Assembly: GCA_900541585.1 (NCBI GenBank)
Contig: UQKD01000005.1
Location: 62,001 to 126,000 of the forward strand
Length of the DNA stretch: 64,000 nt
Direction: 5' to 3'
From: an uncultured Alistipes sp.
Lineage (GTDB): Bacteria; Bacteroidota; Bacteroidia; Bacteroidales; Rikenellaceae
Shown here in pieces: positions 63,986 through 64,000 of this stretch (the first letter of the stretch is position 1; every line of letters starts with the position of its first letter). The notes beneath the pieces are model-generated. The model was not told the origin of the DNA. It worked only from the letters and a program-made list of their open reading frames with translations, and did no database searches. The translations under genes and the position numbers were made by a program.

Positions 63986-64000
63986 TTTTTTGGGCGGCGA

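Overview
The window looks like chromosome from a GC-rich, anaerobic gut Bacteroidales, most likely Alistipes or a close relative. The grounds are the Bacteroidetes promoter grammar seen repeatedly (TTTG, about 20 bases, TAnnTTTG), a SusC/SusD locus run by an ECF sigma/FecR pair, many Bacteroidetes lipoproteins, a homodimeric pyruvate:ferredoxin oxidoreductase and a full Rnf complex. I see no tRNA, rRNA, IS element, prophage or CRISPR array.

Layout. 1-2.9 kb: minus-strand operon of two M16 peptidase-fold proteins and a truncated membrane protein. 2.9-3.8 kb: long non-coding stretch with a candidate 6S-like RNA and a Rex-like operator ahead of nifJ (3.8-7.3 kb). 7.5-9.8 kb: lipoprotein, S1/P1 nuclease and META-domain lipoprotein. 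10.37-10.95 kb: a coding-free region that folds into many consistent helices with plus-strand-specific G-U pairs, read here as a large ornate non-coding RNA. 10.96-11.56 kb: rpmA and rplU. 11.7-13.9 kb: three translationally coupled genes (degenerate receiver, HEAT-like membrane protein, degenerate glycosyltransferase). 14-22.9 kb: housekeeping genes (CysQ, TrkA, GH3-like, deoxynucleoside kinase, RsmF-like, MerR-like, Nif3-like, zinc-ribbon coiled coil). 23-30.2 kb: nadE-rseC-rnfBCDGEA, preceded by a second Rex-like palindrome.

30.4-45.9 kb, minus strand, is the most unusual part: one four-gene operon from one promoter. It encodes a 2036-aa HEPN-NACHT NTPase with a cold-shock-like domain near its C-terminus, a 2482-aa protein made of roughly 25 S1-like OB-fold repeats, a 437-aa protein with two C-terminal membrane helices, and a 183-aa protein of unknown fold. 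I infer an RNA-directed NTPase/nuclease system, possibly antiviral, that I cannot match to a described type.

46.2-59.2 kb: ECF sigma, FecR, SusC with STN domain, SusD, DUF4843, PKD-like, two thioredoxin-like lipoproteins and an IPT/TIG lipoprotein, with no glycoside hydrolase. 59.3-64 kb: hpt, queE, ftsB/divIC-like, thiL, aroQ and pyk.

Common themes: redox metabolism (PFOR, Rnf, NAD synthesis) may share Rex control. Several genes appear to start at or next to the transcription start. Nine-C tracts in the sigma gene and ahead of a lipoprotein promoter are possible slippage sites.
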